Assembly: GCA_910574455.1 (NCBI GenBank)
Contig: CAJSYZ010000003.1
Location: 4,525,250 to 4,589,249 of the forward strand
DNA from: Trichaptum fuscoviolaceum
Taxonomy: Eukaryota; Basidiomycota; Agaricomycetes; Hymenochaetales; Trichaptaceae
Length of the DNA stretch: 64,000 nt
Direction of reading: 5' to 3'
Shown piece after piece: positions 24,047-35,563 of the stretch. The notes beneath the pieces are model-generated. The model was not told the DNA's origin. It saw only the letters and a list, made by a program, of their open reading frames with translations, and did not search any database. Each line of letters opens with the position of its first letter. Positions within the stretch are counted from its first letter, which is position 1. Position numbers and translations under genes: made by a program.

Positions 24047-25327
24047 ATGGGAAGATTCGGACAAGAAGACTCCGACGAAGATATGACCGACCCGATCAAC
24101 CCCGCGCAAGCAGCGCCTGCGCCAGGCGCTGCTCCGACTCCGACTCCGGGTGCTGCTCCCCCACAGGCCGCACCGCCGCCCCAGCAGAGCGGAGACCTCC
24201 CCCCAGACGTCCTCCAGGCTATCAATGATGCCACCCGACCTCTCCAGTCACACCTGCAGGACGTGACCGCCGAAAACCAGCGCCTCCACGACTTCATGAA
24301 CCTGTTTGTCCGAAATGCGCAGGAAGGCGCGACCCGCACTCCCAAGGGTCCGAAGGTCGGTGCCCCGCCCGCGTTCTATGGGCGTACTCCGAAAGATAAG
24401 GAGGCGGAGAGTATCAGCTTTGAGGAGTGGTCGCAGAAGGTCCGACTTTATGTCCGGATGCGCCCCCAGGAGTTTGTAGGCAGTCCGACGATGGCCTGTC
24501 TATGGGCTGCTTCGCTACTCCGCGGGCCCGCTGAACAATGGGCTCGTCCGCACACGACCGCCGCCCTCGAGGGCACCGAAGTCCCCGCTCTCATGACCGA
24601 TTTGGAACTCTTCCTGGCGTCCCTCCAGTCCGCGTTCGGACGTCCGAACATCAAGCGCCACGCCGGACAGGAGCTTATGAAACTGCGCCAGGGCAAGGAC
24701 ACGGTGTCGGAGTATGCGGCGAAGTTTCGTGCGTTGCTGGTGGAGTCGGAGGTGGACTGGGGGATGGAAGGGAAGATGTTGGTGTTCGAGACAGGACTCA
24801 GCAGTCAGTTCCGCTACGATCTGGCGAGCAAGGAGATCCGGGAGACCAAGAGCTTCGACCAGTGGGTCCGACTGCTTTGCGAATACGATGAGGACTTGCG
24901 TGCGCGTCGGACTGGCTTCAAGCAGAACAACTGGAGTCCGAACTGGGGCTCCCGCTCGCAGACACACCACTCCGCTTCGCGCGGACCGACTCGGGACCCC
25001 GACGCGATGGACATCGATCGCTTGAGCACTGAAGAGATGATGCGCCGCGGACTTTGCTTCCAGTGCGGTGAGCATGGACATCTGGCCCGAGACTGTCCGC
25101 AGCGGAGCAAGAGATCAAATGTCCGATCGAAGGTGGCTTCACAGACCGCCGCCTCGTCGTCCACCGCTCCGCCCGCCGCCTCTGCGCCCGCCGCCGCTTC
25201 CAAGACACCGACTGCGACCCTCGAGGAAGTCCGCGACGAGACTCCGACCGTGAACGCCGCTCGCACTCCGACCGTTGACGAGATCGCCAAAGCGGTCGCT
25301 GCTGCTCTCAAGAGTCAGGGTTTTTGA
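24047..25327 (+). CDS. gag: Gag polyprotein of the chromodomain Ty3/gypsy element (426 aa)
   Basis: The ATG at 24047 starts MGRFGQEDSDEDMTD, followed by a Pro/Ala-rich stretch. A capsid-like helical region of the Retrotrans_gag type lies at about residues 105-290 (for example MKLRQGKDTVSEYAAKFRAL). One CX2CX4HX4C zinc knuckle, CFQCGEHGHLARDC, is at about residues 336-349, and the C-terminus is Ala/Thr-rich. The frame is intact. It should form particles and bind element RNA in the cytoplasm. It ends GGT-TTT-TGA on a -1 frameshift heptamer. Confidence 0.9.
   Translation: MGRFGQEDSDEDMTDPINPAQAAPAPGAAPTPTPGAAPPQAAPPPQQSGDLPPDVLQAINDATRPLQSHLQDVTAENQRLHDFMNLFVRNAQEGATRTPKGPKVGAPPAFYGRTPKDKEAESISFEEWSQKVRLYVRMRPQEFVGSPTMACLWAASLLRGPAEQWARPHTTAALEGTEVPALMTDLELFLASLQSAFGRPNIKRHAGQELMKLRQGKDTVSEYAAKFRALLVESEVDWGMEGKMLVFETGLSSQFRYDLASKEIRETKSFDQWVRLLCEYDEDLRARRTGFKQNNWSPNWGSRSQTHHSASRGPTRDPDAMDIDRLSTEEMMRRGLCFQCGEHGHLARDCPQRSKRSNVRSKVASQTAASSSTAPPAASAPAAASKTPTATLEEVRDETPTVNAARTPTVDEIAKAVAAALKSQGF
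25318..25324 (+). promoter_or_regulatory. Candidate programmed -1 ribosomal frameshift site at the gag stop
   Basis: The gag frame reads caG-GGT-TTT-TGA, so GGGTTTT fits X-XXY-YYZ (GGG, TTT, T) directly before the stop codon. A slip of one base backwards continues in the protease frame (TTG-AGT-GGG-TCT). I did not verify a downstream pseudoknot or stem. Confidence 0.55.
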
Positions 25328-28300
25328 GTGGGTCTAGGCGCGCGGTCGTTCCGCCAAAGACCCCGAACCGATTTTCGCTGTTAGATGATGATGTGTCCGA
25401 TCCCTCTGTGTACAATCGTACTTCGCTAATACACAAGAGTTTGCGTCGATTCATCCATGTCCCAGTGAGAATAAGTGACGGCCGAAAGATTTTGAGCATG
25501 AGAGCGCTGCTAGACTGCGGTGCATTTTCGGTGATTATCAACCAGAAGTTGGTGCGGAAGTTCGGACTACGTACTCGTCCTCTCGGACCGACCGATCAAG
25601 GTGTACAACGCCGATGATTCGCTGAACCAGAGTGGTCCGATTACAGACCAAGTCCGACTTACTCTGGAGATCGGTGGACACAAAGAAGAAGTCGATGCCA
25701 CAGTGGCAAACATCGGAGACTATCCGTTGATCATTGGGATAGATTGGCTACACCACCATAACCCGGAGATTGATTGGAACGACGAGACCATCAGCTTTAC
25801 GCGATGTCCAAACGAATGCCGCCCTGTCGAAGCGGCAAGAGTCGTAGAAGCCGGACAACCGCTACCCCGCGCCGTTCGCAAGTTGCGGACCGCGCGATGC
25901 AAGAACAGTCGACAGATGCGACCGCGACCGCAGCCCCATGCGAGAGTCTGCGTTGCGGAAGTCGGTGATGATTCAGATGAGTCGGACAGTGAGTCTGACG
26001 ACCTTGCGAAGATTCCCCCCGGATTTCGGTACTCCGAAAAGTACATGGACATCTACCATGATGCGGAGCAGTTCTATGTGGCGGACGATCCGGACTTTGT
26101 GCATAAAGTTGCGGCCTCGTATACCTGGTCGCAGGCGATTGCGGAGAAGTCGGCAGTGAAGGAGGGTGACAAGTCCTTCGAGGAGATGGTCCCCCCGCAG
26201 TACCGCGAGTTTGCGAAGGTGTTTTCGAAGTCAGAGGCCGAACGGTTGCCCGAGAGGAAGCCGTTTGACCATGCGATCGACTTGGAGCCCGGATCGACCC
26301 CTTCGTACAGCAAGATCTATCCGATGGCACCGGCGGAACGTGCAGCCTTGAAGGAGTTCATTGAGGAGAACCTCCGCAAGGGCTACATCCGTCCGTCGAA
26401 GTCCCCCGCCGCTGCTCCGGTCTTCTTCATCAAAAAGAAGGATGGATCGCTTCGGATGGTTGTCGACTACCGAAAACTCAACGAGATCACCGTCAAAAAT
26501 CGGTACCCGCTTCCCCTGACCACAGAACTCATCGATTCCTTGAAGAAGGCCCGCATTTTCACCAAGCTCGACTTGCGGGCCGGATACAACAATATCCGCA
26601 TAAGGAAGGCGACGAGTGGAAGGCCGCTTTTCGGACTCAGGAAGGACACTTTGAACCGACCGTTATGACTTTCGGACTTACGAACGCACCCGCTACGTTT
26701 CAGCGGATGATGAACGAGCTCTTCAAGGACATGCTGGATGTTATTGTCATTATCTACCTCGATGACATCTGCATATTTTCGGAGAACGAGTCGGAGCATG
26801 AGGAACACGTTAAGGAGGTACTCCGACGTTTGGAAAAGTATGACCTGTTCTGTAAGCCCGAAAAGTGCGAGTTCCACAAGGACTCCATCGAGTACTTGGG
26901 TATGATCATTGGCTCTGGGATTATCTCGAGGGATCCGAAGAAGGTCGAAGCGGTGGCCGACTGGCCGACTCCGGCGAAGGTGAAGGACATTCAGGCTTTC
27001 TTGGGGTTCGCAAACTTCTACCGACGTTTTATCAAGGACTTCTCGAAGCTGGCGGTTCCCATGACCGAATTGTTGCGGAAGGATGTCCAGTGGCGCTGGA
27101 CTACCCGCCAGCAAGAGTCCTTCGATGGTCTGAAGAAGAAGTTTGCTGAGGCACCGGTCCTTGCGATGCCCGACCTTGAGAAACCCTTCATCCTCGAATG
27201 CGATGCTTCGGACTTCGCGACCGGAGCGGTACTTTCGCAGATCGGACCAGACGGTGACATTCACCCAGTGGCCTACTATTCGAAGTCCCTGGGCGATGCG
27301 GAGAGGAACTATGAGATCCACGACAAGGAGCTTCTAGCCATCGTCCGAGCCTTGGACGAGTGGCGGCACTATCTCGAAGGAAGTCCGCACAAAATTGATA
27401 TTGTGTCGGACCACCGCAACCTGCTCTTCTTTGCGGAAGCCCGAAACCTTACGAGACGCCAGGCCCGCTGGAGCTTGTTCCTTAGCCGTTTTGACTTTCT
27501 GATCCGTCACCGCCCCCGGCCGACTTGGTGGAAAGCCGGATGCCTTGTCCAGGCGCGAAGATCTTCGTCCTGACGGACCGGACAATACGAACAAGGTCCT
27601 GCTGGACACGAACCGCTTCTATACGTTGGCGATGCGACGAGGGATGGTCCGGGCAGAGGGGGATACGGAGTTGTTGCGAAGGATTCGGGAGTCCGAGAGG
27701 TTTGATGAGGAATTGGTCGAGGCGATTGAGAAGGTGAAGGAAGGGGCTCCGCGCGCGCTGGCGAACGATTTGGAGGAGTGGAACACGGAGGATGGGCTGC
27801 TGCTGTACCGGGGTAAGGTCTATGTGCCGAAGGACGAGGAGATCCGCCGCGATATCGTCAAGTTACACCACAATTCGCTTCCGGTCGGACATCCGGGTCG
27901 TTGGAAGACCTACGAGCTGGTGAGTCGGAACTACTGGTGGCCTGGTATGTCTACCTTTGTGGAGCGGTACGTGTCGGGCTGTGACACTTGTATGCGGACG
28001 AAGAACATCCCGCAACGCCCGGTGGGTCCGCTTCTGCCCAACGAAGTACCAGACGGACCGTGGCAGGTCATTTCATGCGACTTCATCACACAGCTGCCGC
28101 AGTCTGGCGAATACGACGCCATCTTTGTGGTTGTAGACCGACTCACCAAGCAGGCACACTTCATACCGACGACCTCAGACATTGACTCCGCGCGGACGGC
28201 CGACTTGTTTGTGTCCGAAGTCTGGAAACACCATGGCACGCCGCGCAAAGTCATTTCGGACCGGGGTACACAGTTCGTGTCCCGGTTTATGAAGGCGGTA

Positions 28301-29128
28301 CTCCACCGACTCGGTATTGAGGGCGCAACGTCGACATCCTTCCACCCGCAAACGGACGGTCAGACCGAGCGGGTGAACCAGGAGTTGGAACAGTATCTCC
28401 GCGCGTTCACTGACGTCCGACAGGAAAATTGGTCGGAGTTACTGCCCATGGCGGAGTTTGCGCACAACACGCGAGCGCACTCCGCTACCAAGGTGTCTCC
28501 CTTTGCACTGCTGTATGGATACGACCCCGAGTTCACTATTGTACCGAGTGCCGGACTTTCGACGGTTCCAGCTGCGGATGACCGACTCGACCTGCTTCAG
28601 AAGGCTCAGGAGGACGCTCGCGCGGCCCTCGAAGTCGCAGCGGAGCGGATGAAGCGGTACTACGACCAGGGACATGCAGACACGCCGGACATCCGACCAG
28701 GAGACAAGGTATGGCTCGACGCACGGAATATCGCAATACCGGGCACGCGCAAGCTGAATCCGCGGAGACTCGGACCCTACACAGTTTTGCGGAAGATCGG
28801 ACTCTTGAATTACGAGCTTCAGCTGCCCCCGACTATGCGGATTCACCCAGTGTTCCATGTGTCGCTTCTCACGAAGTATACACCGGACACTATTCCTGGT
28901 CGCGTCCAGACACCGCCAGAGCCCGTAAACGTTGACGGCGACGTCGAATACGAAGTATCCGAAGTCCTTAATTCTCGCCGAAGCGGTCGAGGTCGGACTC
29001 TGCAGTATTTGGTTCGCTGGAAAGGCTATGGACCCGAGGAAGACCAATGGATCGATGCCGCGGACATGGAGCATGCCCCCGCCGTTATCCGAAAGTTCTA
29101 TCGTCGGTACCCCGACGCCATTCGCTAA
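25328..29128 (+). pseudogene. pol: Pol (protease, RT, RNase H, integrase, chromodomain) with three frameshifts
   Basis: The protease motif LLDCGAFSVI is at about 25507-25536. A frame break follows near 25600-25615. The RT starts (KARIFTKLDLRAGYNNIRI), breaks near 26600, and resumes with MTFGLTNAPATFQRMMNE and the catalytic YLDDI at about 26755. RNase H follows (ECDASDFATGAVLSQIGPDG). A third break lies near 27515, where a run of C is one base long. The integrase has an HHCC finger (ending GCDTCMRTK) and DDE catalytic residues in CDFITQ, SDRGTQF and ERVNQELE. A chromodomain ends the protein (EYEVSEVLNSRR, then YLVRWKGYGPEEDQWI). The three breaks are single-base indels, so this copy is probably not autonomous. 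Confidence 0.9.
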
Positions 29129-29155
29129 CGAACGCGCGCGCTCTTTAGGAGCGCC

Positions 29156-29170
29156 CTTGGAGGGGGATAA
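29156..29170 (+). other. Polypurine tract of the chromodomain element
   Basis: CTTGGAGGGGGATAA directly precedes the 3' LTR start TGTCAGG. It would prime plus-strand DNA synthesis. Confidence 0.8.
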
Positions 29171-29746
29171 TGTCAGGAATCCGCCTCAGGTTATTTTATT
29201 TCTTTTATTTTTCCTTTATTTTCTTTTACGATCATACTCCGAGTCGGATCCCCGACATGTCCGGTCCGAAACCGGACTTTCTTTGACTCCGATTCTCTTC
29301 CTTTTTGCGTAGGTTACTTGCCTGTATGTTTGCAGGCCGCTAGGACAAGCGCCCTGCAAGCAATTCTCTTTTCTTTCTTTCTTCCGCCACTCCGACTCGA
29401 ACCTCCGCTCTACCGATGCGGGACCCCGACTAGAGCGGGACCCCGAACTCCGACTTACGTCAGCGGTATAGGTCGGACCTAGTCGGATCAGGGTCCAGTG
29501 GCTTGGTACTGTATAGTTTTTGCCTTTGTTCATCAAAACCGCGGATCCCCCTGCGAAGCACTCCACTTTTGGCCTCTTGTAAAGTGCTTCTCAGGTGATG
29601 TGTTTATCTTTAGCTCTGATGTGTAGAATAGCTTAATTGACTTGTAAAGTGCTTCTCAGAGTGAGAACCACCGCTCATTGCGTCCGATCGTCGTCCGTGT
29701 CCGATTCAGGGTCTCGAAAGCGAAGGAACCACTCTAGGTCGTAACA
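29171..29746 (+). repeat. 3' LTR of the chromodomain element
   Basis: 576 bp, with one difference found against the 5' LTR. It ends 224 bp upstream of the RRP7 start codon and points in the same direction as RRP7. Confidence 0.93.
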
Positions 29747-29751
29747 GCCCC

Positions 29752-29970
29752 TTCCTGAATAATGAAACCACATGCCTGAAATCAGTAAATCAGTAGAATT
29801 TCACTTCCCAGGGCTTCAGTAAATTTCAGACCGTTTAAGTAACCTTAAGTGAAAAAGAAGATTCCCTGATGTAAAGTATCTCATTTCTCCTTCCCACGCT
29901 TCAAGTTTTGATAACTTGAAGGAGCGAGAATAGTGAAATTTCTTTCACTCGAATAGTTCCAATATCTACC
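29752..29970. other. Boundary between transposon island and gene-rich region; RRP7 upstream region
   Basis: 219 bp with no gene. It contains CTGAAATCAGTAAATCAGT, which echoes TGATTTCAG on the left side of the retrotransposon, and a CTTCAAG/CTTGAAG inverted pair at about 29899-29923. The RRP7 core promoter must lie here or in the LTR. Confidence 0.4.
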
Positions 29971-30992
29971 ATGGGTCCCCCTCACGTTGTATCTGGCTTC
30001 AGTGTTCTACCTGTACTCTACTCTTCTCAAACTACACATGTGCTGTACGGAAAAGCCCACGCTGGATCTAAAACTTCGGACAATAATGCCTTACCAAAGG
30101 GCAGGACTCTATTTCTTGTGAATGTACCGCCTTTTGCAACAGAGCGCGAGATCGTTCTGTTTTTCAAACCGGCCGGGGTCGTTGAAAAGGTCATATTCGA
30201 TCTCCGAGAAGTAGAAGAATCAACATTAGCGCAAGAAAGTGAGAGTGAAGAGGAGGGTGAAGAGGGGGAGATGCAGGTGGATGAAAACATGCCGGAGGGA
30301 GAACGTCCCGCGAGACGGCGAAGGAGAAACGACAAGCAAAAGGAAACAAAACCTACGCTCATTCCCTTACCCCCCACCTCTCTTCGCACACTACGAAAAA
30401 CAGGACGAACAGCTTACGTCGTCTTTCTCGATCCATCGTCTCTAACTCGAGCTCTCACTCCTCCTCACAAAGCAAGACCTTGGCCAAGCTCATCCGAGCC
30501 TTCTGGATTATCTCACTACAAAGCTCTATACATGGCACGAAGGCCAGCTTTAGACGCTGTACGGGAACATGCGGAGAGTGCCATAGCGTTGTTCGATTAT
30601 GAGGAGGAACAGCGGAAACGAAAATCGCAGTACAAAAAAGGCGAGGCGATTGTCGACGAGGATGGCTTTACGCTAGTTACTAGGGGAGGTGCATACGGAC
30701 AGACTGTCGGAGGAGGAGTCGGCGTGGCAAGCAAGAAATTCTTGGAAACCGGCGATGCGAGTGCGAGCGCCAAGAGGTTGCGCAAGAAGAAGAAAGAGAA
30801 GAAGGAGAAGGAAGGGTTCTATTCCTTCCAGAAACACGAACAAAAGAGACAGCGTAAGTTTCTGTCCCTAACGCTATTATGACCCTGTTCTCATCTGGCG
30901 TTTTAGAGCTCATCGATCTGAGAAAGAAGTGGCAGGAAGATGTTGAGAAGGTCGAAAAGCTGAAGAAAGCTAGACGATTCAAGCCGTATTGA
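29971..30992 (+). CDS. RRP7: Ribosomal RNA-processing protein 7 (Rrp7)
   Basis: Two exons, 29971-30853 and 30907-30992 (intron GTAAGT...TTTTAG), encode 322 residues. The N-terminal part has an RRM-like fold motif (RTLFLVNVPPFATEREI). A low-complexity acidic/basic stretch follows (EEEGEEGEMQVDE, RRRRNDKQKE). The C-terminus has the RRP7 domain with FYSFQKHEQKRQ and, from exon 2, LIDLRKKWQED ending RRFKPY. Rrp7 is a nucleolar factor of the 90S/UTP-C complex needed for 18S rRNA processing and small-subunit assembly. The gene converges on the WBP2-like gene with an 87-bp gap. A retrotransposon LTR lies just upstream. Confidence 0.88.
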
Positions 30993-31079
30993 GTGTCCGA
31001 TGCTGGAAATCGAGGTATATATCATTATTACATTATCCGTTAGTTGTGTTGATTACATCCCATATATCCTTCGTAGATA

Positions 31080-31767
31080 TTAAGCATCGTATCCTGGCGG
31101 TGCTTCTGCTGGAACATCGTGAAGAGGACCTGATGGGCCCGGTATAGGTTCTGGCGTTCTGCTGACACTGGGGGAATCGTACAACGCTGGGAAGGAATCA
31201 GTCCAGTGCGATGAACGAAGGATAATGTCACATACGAAGTGTGTCAACTTCACTCTCCATCTGCCTCTTCATGTATATCGCTTTCTCTCGGCTTTTCTCC
31301 AGCAGACTGACGAAAGCGAAGAGGCCTCTATCTTTCAACCGTATTTCTGCCTTTGTTCCCGGAGTTAGACCCCCATCTACGGAAGGCTTGATATCGAACG
31401 AGAGGTAGTTGGAACCAAATAGTGGTTGCTCAAATGACGTGGCAAGTATGGATGCGAGGGGTACGGAAAGAGAGTCGAGATCAGGATTTGGTGATGATGC
31501 AACAAATATGAGCTGTCGACGTTCATCAGTGAGGAGACAGGACACATAATATGGTATACAGCCTACTCGATGGTCTGTTAAATGTGCTTTTCCAGTAGCC
31601 TTAACTCTTCTTGAACCGCCTGAACCGCCTGCAGTAGCTCCTTGTGAAGGGGGAGCGTTTGGAATTGTAAGACTGACTTCGGCATTATCCTCTTCAATCA
31701 GTTGAATCTCGTCGGGAAGAGGAATTGGTTTCCTCTTCGGATCGAGCATTGTCCAGTTAAGGGCCAT
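31080..31767 (-). CDS. WBP2/GRAM-domain-like protein (UPF0664 type)
   Basis: Starts MALNWTMLDPKRKPIPLPDE, the opening of fungal homologues of WW-domain-binding protein 2, followed by a GRAM/PH-like core (HLTDHRVGCIPYYVS, LFGSNYLSFDIKP). Exon 1 is 31767-31232. I placed exon 2 at 31167-31080, ending APPGYDA with a PPGY motif that could bind WW domains; this gives 207 residues. That choice uses donor GTGACA. The stronger donor GTATGT four bases earlier would give a different, less family-like tail, so the junction is uncertain. The role is probably in signalling or transcriptional co-activation through WW partners. The gene is divergent from CDC7. Confidence 0.75.
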
Positions 31768-32050
31768 TGATGTTTGTGAGCGTTGGACGAAGGAAACGCT
31801 AGTGGAAGTGGTGTTTGGAAAGGCAGGTATGCTGCGTAGGCAATCGAGATCTCCAGAAGCTCCTCGATCTGGAATGACTCCTTTTTGAGTGGCGGTCACG
31901 TGTGACAGACGCGTCGCGCTTAGTATGTCACACAAACGTCGGGATCCGCCATCGCGTGTTGTCACGGTTTGACGTTGACCTCGACGCTCTTGAGGACGTC
32001 GAGTGCGAATCACCAACGGATGTGGCCAACAACGACGGCATATAAAGAGG
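31768..32050. promoter_or_regulatory. Divergent WBP2-like / CDC7 promoter with MluI cell-cycle box and E-box
   Basis: 283 bp between start codons. ACGCGT at 31909-31914 matches the MluI cell-cycle box bound by MBF upstream of replication genes, a sensible site for CDC7. CACGTG lies at 31897-31902. ATATAAAG lies at about 32039-32046, only a few bases before the annotated CDC7 ATG. If that is a real TATA box the start would be further downstream. Factor binding is inferred from motif alone. Confidence 0.45.
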
Positions 32051-34366
32051 ATGTCCAAACCCGTCCTCTTCTCCCAACACTCTTCAAATCCTCTCGAGGT
32101 GCCTTCATCTGACCCTCTGAATGCCAAATACGTTCGTTCCTTTCGACGCGCTCAAAAGATGCGGGAATTGTACCAATCATCTGAAGATCCACTTTCAGGA
32201 TACAATGTTGACGAACAAACGCTAGACTACCAGTCACATGTCAAACAGCTTTTCCCAGACATGGCGCCTTTACTTGACGGAAAGATGGTTCAGCCACAAC
32301 GGCGGACTCATGAGGAACTTGTATACAGTGGGAGCGAAGACGAACTTGAGATCGTCGGTGGCGATGATGATGAGATGATGACTCTTCTGGATGACCCGGA
32401 CTTGACGATCCACTTTAACGAAATTGACGAAAAAGAGAACCACGAGGAGGAGCAAGAAGAACAGCAAGAGGAGGATGACATGGCGGAGGATGACAATGAC
32501 GCGGAGAGCGAAGACACTGACGAAGAGCTAACAATCAACCTGAAAAGTCCGGAAGAACGGGAGGAAATAGAAGAGGAGATAGAGGACTTACTGGACACAG
32601 TGCCTGAGCTGAACGAAGACTATCGTATTGTCGACCGACTCGGAACAGGTACCTTTTCGTCTGTGTACAAGGCAGTCGACTTGCATTACGCTGAAAAGTG
32701 GCATAATGATGCATGGATGGGACGTCACCCACCGGGCTCATCAGCGCATTACCAGTCTCTACTACGACCAATTCGCGGAAAGGTCTTTCTAGCAATCAAG
32801 CGAATCTACGTTACGAGCAACCCAGAGCGCATAAGGAATGAAATCGCTATTCTTGAAGACTGTCGTGGTTGCCGGCACGTTTCGCAGCTCATAACTGCCT
32901 TCCGAAACCGAGATCAAGTCGTAGCCATTATGCCCTATCATCGCAACGATGATTTCCGAGATTTCTACAGGACTCTTCCCATGGAAGGGATTAAAGCATA
33001 CTTTCGCTGTTTACTCCGCGCTCTGCGGGATATCCATGCTCGCGGAATCATTCACCGCGATGTAAAGCCTGCAAACTTTCTCTTCGACGCTCGAACGCAA
33101 CTCGGCACATTGTGCGACTTCGGGCTAGCCTGTGTGAGTACAAGTATATCTGTATCTTTTCTTTCGACTAAAAGATCTTTTAGCGTGTAGATTTCAATGC
33201 TCCTCATGGTCACTGTCTTCACACACCGCCTTCTAGAACACATCTTCACGGTCAAAAGAAATCGAATAAGGTGATCGATGTCGAGCTCGTAAAATCTATG
33301 CAACGAGAAGCTCGTGTTAAAAGCGGCTTACCCGCAGACCGAGTTGGGTATCCTGAAAAAGATTTAAGGTAACATTGTAGTGTGCTGTAATCCTTTTTTC
33401 TCACATTCTCTTTAGACCTCATTCAAAGGCTAATCGTGCCGGGACTCGAGGTTTCCGTGCCCCAGAAGTATTGTTGAAATGCAATGAGCAGACCGGAGGT
33501 ATGTTTCATCTTGTTCATTCCGGTACATTGTACTTATAAGGTATTCACAGCGATCGATATCTGGTCAGCTGGAATTGTAATGCTTTCTTTTCTGACAGGA
33601 AAATTCCCTCTCTTTCAATCGAATGATGATGTAGAAGCACTCATGGAAATTGCATCGATCATTGGAAGAAGGCGCATGGAGGCTGCCGCAACACTGCATA
33701 GTACGTGTTGCGCCTCACAAGAGTTGCACGGGCTATTTACATCATAGCGCTTTAGATCGAACATTCGCCACGAATGTCCCAGTTGTCTCTAGAGACGGAT
33801 TGACGTGGAGAGAGTTTGTCGAAAGGAATAACCCAGAACTTTTTGCCGTTCCTACTCCCCCAAGCTCACCTCAACCTTCTTCTTCCCGATCCGGTACAAA
33901 TAATCTTAACTCTCAACTGTCGTCGGAACCTGCGCAGCACACTCGAGCAGAATCTCAAACGTCCGCATTCGACACATACTTGAATGACTTAGACCTCGCT
34001 TTTGACCTTCTAGACAAACTTCTAGTCCCAGAATCTATAAATCGTATCACCGCACGAGACGCGCTCTATCACCCTTTCTTGGTTGAGCCTGGGGAGGGCG
34101 ACGACGCCTTTTTCCCTCACCCTATTGGCGAAGGGCTTTGTGGCCAATACCATTTTCGAGACGAAGTGACCGAGGAGCATTATGTTCAAATCGTGGGACT
34201 GAATGGAATTGAGCGACGCGGTTTGCATGCCGGTCAAGGCGTACCCATAGGTGACCAACCATGCGAATATCACCAAGACCTGGATGATCTTAGAGAGCAA
34301 GAAGGAAATAGAAGCGAGGGAAGTGGTGAAGGAAGTAGTGGAGGTGCTCAGCGCGCTTCGTTCTGA
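32051..34366 (+). CDS. CDC7: Cdc7/Hsk1-type protein kinase (DDK catalytic subunit)
   Basis: Five exons (32051-33133, 33184-33368, 33416-33498, 33551-33700, 33756-34366) encode 703 residues. An N-terminal extension of about 190 residues contains a long acidic tract (EEEQEEQQEEDDMAEDD). Kinase features are the Gly loop RLGTGTFSSVYKAVD, the catalytic loop HRDVKPANFLF, CDFGLAC, a split activation segment ending RAGTRGFRAPEVLLK, and AIDIWSAGIVMLSFLTG. A Cdc7-type insert separates DFG from APE. With Dbf4 it phosphorylates Mcm2-7 to fire replication origins in the nucleus. I used acceptor CACAG at 33550 rather than TATAAG, since it restores QTGAIDIWSAG. Confidence 0.9.
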
Positions 34367-35563
34367 TTTCTTATTAATTGTGAGTGGACAAAAAGATTAT
34401 GATTCCAACTTTATAGGCTAACTTTGGTAGGTGTATTGATCCAAAACTCTGTAGCAATGCGAAAACTTATGTATTGACTGGCAAATAATGGTAATTCATG
34501 CTTTGATAAGTATGTGCATGTCGCAATTCATTTAGCCATTCGGCCATGTACCTAAGACATCGAAATCAACAAAATTTCCACAAGCCAATTATCTATCAGT
34601 GAGTCACATCTTTACCATTGTCGCTCTCGCTCTCCTTTCACTTTGCTTCGTCGAAGCTCCACCAAGAGCCGCTGCTAGCTTAACTTACAATCCTGACGTT
34701 TGTAGATGAAGCGACGGTTGACTCAAATTTTCTGGTATCTGACTAAAACTCACTCTTCAAAATCCAGCCTCAGGCTGATGCCTCATGAATCCACCACCAC
34801 CCTCCAGCCGGTCGTCGATTTACGTATCATGAAAGCGAGAAAACAGAACGAAATTTGAACCTGGAGCAGAAGATTTTGGAGACTCCAGTGCCAGTGCGTA
34901 CTCGAGCCAAAACGAAGCTTTACCTAAGTTACAATAGTTCCATTCCGTTACTAATTTGACAGGAAAGTAAGACATTACTAGCACGAGACTGTTATTGAGT
35001 CTGCCACGCTCGAGAAACACCTTTTAGTCTGAAGACTGACTTGTAATGGCAAGAAAGACTCAATTTGGAGCCGTCATCTCGGCTCCTACTACTGGGAGCG
35101 GCCACTACAGATATCGCTTTCGAGCTCTCTACTCCTAATCGTATTATGGGTTCGTTGCCAGTATGAAAACAATTTATGGCAGGTTCGCGCCCTGTGGACA
35201 AAATTTTGGTTTCACTTCCTGCTTGCTTTGTGTATATTCTATTCATATAATGTTCTATCGAGCATGATATGTACATAAGTACAGGGCTTCGGTCTTTGAG
35301 TGACAGAAAACCAACTACATAGGTCCAAGAACTCGGGGACACCTATTTCAATCGAAAATTCATAGATTTTGTGTCAATGTAATAGCCCGGTCTGGTCACG
35401 AGGCTATCAATGTAACCTAAATGCAAAGCTCATCAACCTATCGAATTCTTGCCGACGGAAAGACAGTTAATAAGTCCTCTATGTCCGTCATCACTATGCT
35501 GCGCATTGTACGCTGTACAGATCAAAAGAGTATTTAAAATCTAAAAATAGATAGCAAAAGAAT
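34367..35563. other. Intergenic region, CDC7 3' end to tRNA
   Basis: About 1.2 kb of AT-rich sequence. I see no open frame with family features or consistent splice sites, no repeat and no RNA gene. Confidence 0.5.

Larger units (their letters stand above)
23407..29746 (+). mobile_element. Full-length chromodomain Ty3/gypsy retrotransposon, recently inserted, pol frameshifted
   Basis: A 6340-bp element with 576-bp LTRs and a target duplication GCCCC (23402-23406 and 29747-29751). The order is LTR, primer-binding site, gag, protease, reverse transcriptase, RNase H, integrase, chromodomain, polypurine tract, LTR. I found one difference between its LTRs (T at 23921, C in the 3' copy), so the insertion is young. 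Pol has three frame breaks but no in-frame stop apart from those the shifts create. Gene order and chromodomain place it among chromoviruses. Confidence 0.93.
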
